Shown one piece after another: positions 14,433 to 15,064 of a stretch of 15,064 nt of DNA. The stretch is from an uncultured Clostridia bacterium (lineage in GTDB: Bacteria > Bacillota > Clostridia > TANB77 > CAG-508). A program made the translations under genes and the position numbers. The DNA lies in the NCBI GenBank assembly GCA_934162925.1, contig CAKPJR010000015.1, positions 1 through 15,064 on the forward strand. Reading direction: 5' to 3'. Position 1 is the first letter of the stretch; each line of letters opens with the position of its first letter. Under the pieces are notes generated by a model that had not been told where the DNA came from, ran no database searches, and saw nothing but the letters and a program-made list of their open reading frames with translations.

Positions 14433-14783
14433 TTATTGCACATTTTCCACAGAAGATTCATTCTCTACTGTTTCTTCATTATTATTTTGCTCTACAGCAT
14501 TTTCTTCTTCAACATTACCGTCAATTACGTTTTCTTCTACAACAACCTTATTTCTTATGTTTGATTTCAATCTATTTATTCCTTGTTCATTAAGTATATC
14601 GAAAAATAGGTCTAGTACAAATACTATTACTGCTGTTATTAGCACAATTGTAATTACTGCTACAGTATTATTTACTATTTGTTTTGGTGTTGGCCAAATA
14701 ACTTTTTTTAATTCAGCTTTAAAATCTTTGAAAAAATGCTTTTTATTTTTTACATCTTTATTATTTTTTGCATCTTTAGCCAT
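14433..14783 (-). CDS. secE: Preprotein translocase subunit SecE with acidic C-terminal tail
   Basis: SecE clamps the SecY channel. The core is typical of single-helix Gram-positive SecE: a basic N-terminus, the amphipathic motif ELKKVIWPTPKQ (about 24-35), NNT, and one transmembrane helix at about 38-62 ending VLDLFFDIL. The protein then goes on for about 50 residues, finishing in a Glu/Asn/Val-rich tail (EENVIDGNVEEEN onward), so that its 116 residues exceed the usual 60-80. The tail would lie outside the membrane. The start has AAGGAGG upstream. The frame is open and clean to the stop. Confidence 0.95.
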   Translation of the reverse strand: MAKDAKNNKDVKNKKHFFKDFKAELKKVIWPTPKQIVNNTVAVITIVLITAVIVFVLDLFFDILNEQGINRLKSNIRNKVVVEENVIDGNVEEENAVEQNNNEETVENESSVENVQ

Positions 14784-14807
14784 TTTATTTCCTCCTTAAA
14801 AAAGTTC

Positions 14808-14972
14808 CTATTTTGTCTCTTTATGTGTTGTTCTCTTATTGCAATATTTGCAGTATTTAGCAACTTCTAATCTTTCTGTGTTGTTTCTTTTATTTTTGCT
14901 TGTAGTATAAGTTCTTCTTTTACACTCTGTGCATTCTAGTGTTATATTTTCTCTTGGTCCTTTTGCAGCCAT
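14808..14972 (-). CDS. rpmG: 50S ribosomal protein L33 (bL33), zinc-binding form
   Basis: This 54-residue protein of the large subunit reads MAAKGPRENITLECTECKRR at its start and ends with KYCKYCNKRTTHKETK. Two CxxC pairs (C14/C17 and C41/C44) make it the zinc-containing paralogue type. GGAGCT lies eight bases upstream of the ATG, inside a longer GGAGGTGGAG stretch. It is the first gene of the visible cluster; secE follows 24 bases later. Confidence 0.96.
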   Translation of the reverse strand: MAAKGPRENITLECTECKRRTYTTSKNKRNNTERLEVAKYCKYCNKRTTHKETK

Positions 14973-15025
14973 TTTTTAGCTCCACCTCCAACTTTATTTA
15001 TACGGGTTTTAACGATGCGTTTTTT

Positions 15026-15055
15026 AAGCTATGCTCCCATTTAGAAACATAGCTT
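15026..15055. repeat. 8-bp inverted repeat upstream of rpmG
   Basis: AAGCTATG (15026-15033) and CATAGCTT (15048-15055) are perfect inverted repeats around a 14-nt loop. No T-run follows on either strand, so it is not a clear terminator. It may be part of a leader or of a feature that continues past the window edge. Confidence 0.4.
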
Positions 15056-15064
15056 ATATAATTT

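Noticed and set aside
14269..14799. 176-codon open frame on the + strand over nusG and secE
   Set aside because: It lies antisense to two certain genes; its Ser/Phe/Leu-rich product is what the reverse of AT-rich coding DNA gives.
11840..15034. AAGCTATGC shared by the rplJ-rplL spacer and the rpmG upstream hairpin
   Set aside because: A nine-base match is too short to call a repeat in AT-rich DNA.
1..15064. CRISPR array, tRNA or rRNA genes, insertion sequences
   Set aside because: No regularly spaced repeats, no cloverleaf or rRNA signature, and no transposase or terminal repeats were seen.

Overview
This window looks like a chromosomal segment of a low-GC Gram-positive anaerobe of the class Clostridia. 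The supporting signs are very AT-rich DNA, AGA-dominated arginine codons, AGGAGG ribosome binding sites, consensus sigma-A promoters, a BofC-C-like protein and a zinc-finger Clp ATPase. The genus cannot be fixed from the window.

Layout. Positions 1-375 are non-coding and hold an imperfect long-stem element. htrA (376-1581, +) converges on a DUF3298-like membrane protein (1659-2477, -) across a perfect 31-bp hairpin. A divergent pair of promoters then separates that gene from a + strand operon, clpE-like to pgsA (2608-5517). pgsA converges on a BofC-C-like gene (5530-6126, -), with a shared terminator that contains the pgsA stop codon. On the - strand follow hicB/hicA (6174-6769), comEC (6824-9198) and a secreted SH3/NlpC-P60 endopeptidase (9234-10544), the last with a perfect-consensus promoter. 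Next is mtnN (10621-11298, -). The right third is the classic translation and secretion cluster, transcribed on the - strand as rpmG-secE-nusG-rplK-rplA-[L10 leader]-rplJ-rplL, and ended by an intrinsic terminator at 11366-11396.

Most interesting observation. Two otherwise clean genes, clpE-like and comEC, need +1 frame changes to read as complete proteins: one in clpE and two in comEC. All three sites have the same form. The zero frame reads NNA-CGG-A, and skipping the C gives a GGA glycine codon at a conserved position: the Walker A Gly of ClpE, the FTGD Gly of ComEC, and the N-terminal Gly of ComEC after KRP. In my hand scan of all genes in the window these are the only three in-frame CGG codons; none is read as arginine. 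This suggests either +1 frameshifting or quadruplet decoding at CGGA in an organism where CGG is otherwise unused, or a systematic assembly error. comEC also appears to start at AUA behind a good Shine-Dalgarno sequence.

Functionally, the window mixes envelope quality control (HtrA, Clp ATPase), phospholipid synthesis (PgsA), DNA uptake (ComEC), cell-wall hydrolysis (NlpC/P60), a toxin-antitoxin pair, SAM-product recycling (MtnN), and the ribosomal stalk operon with its L10 attenuator.
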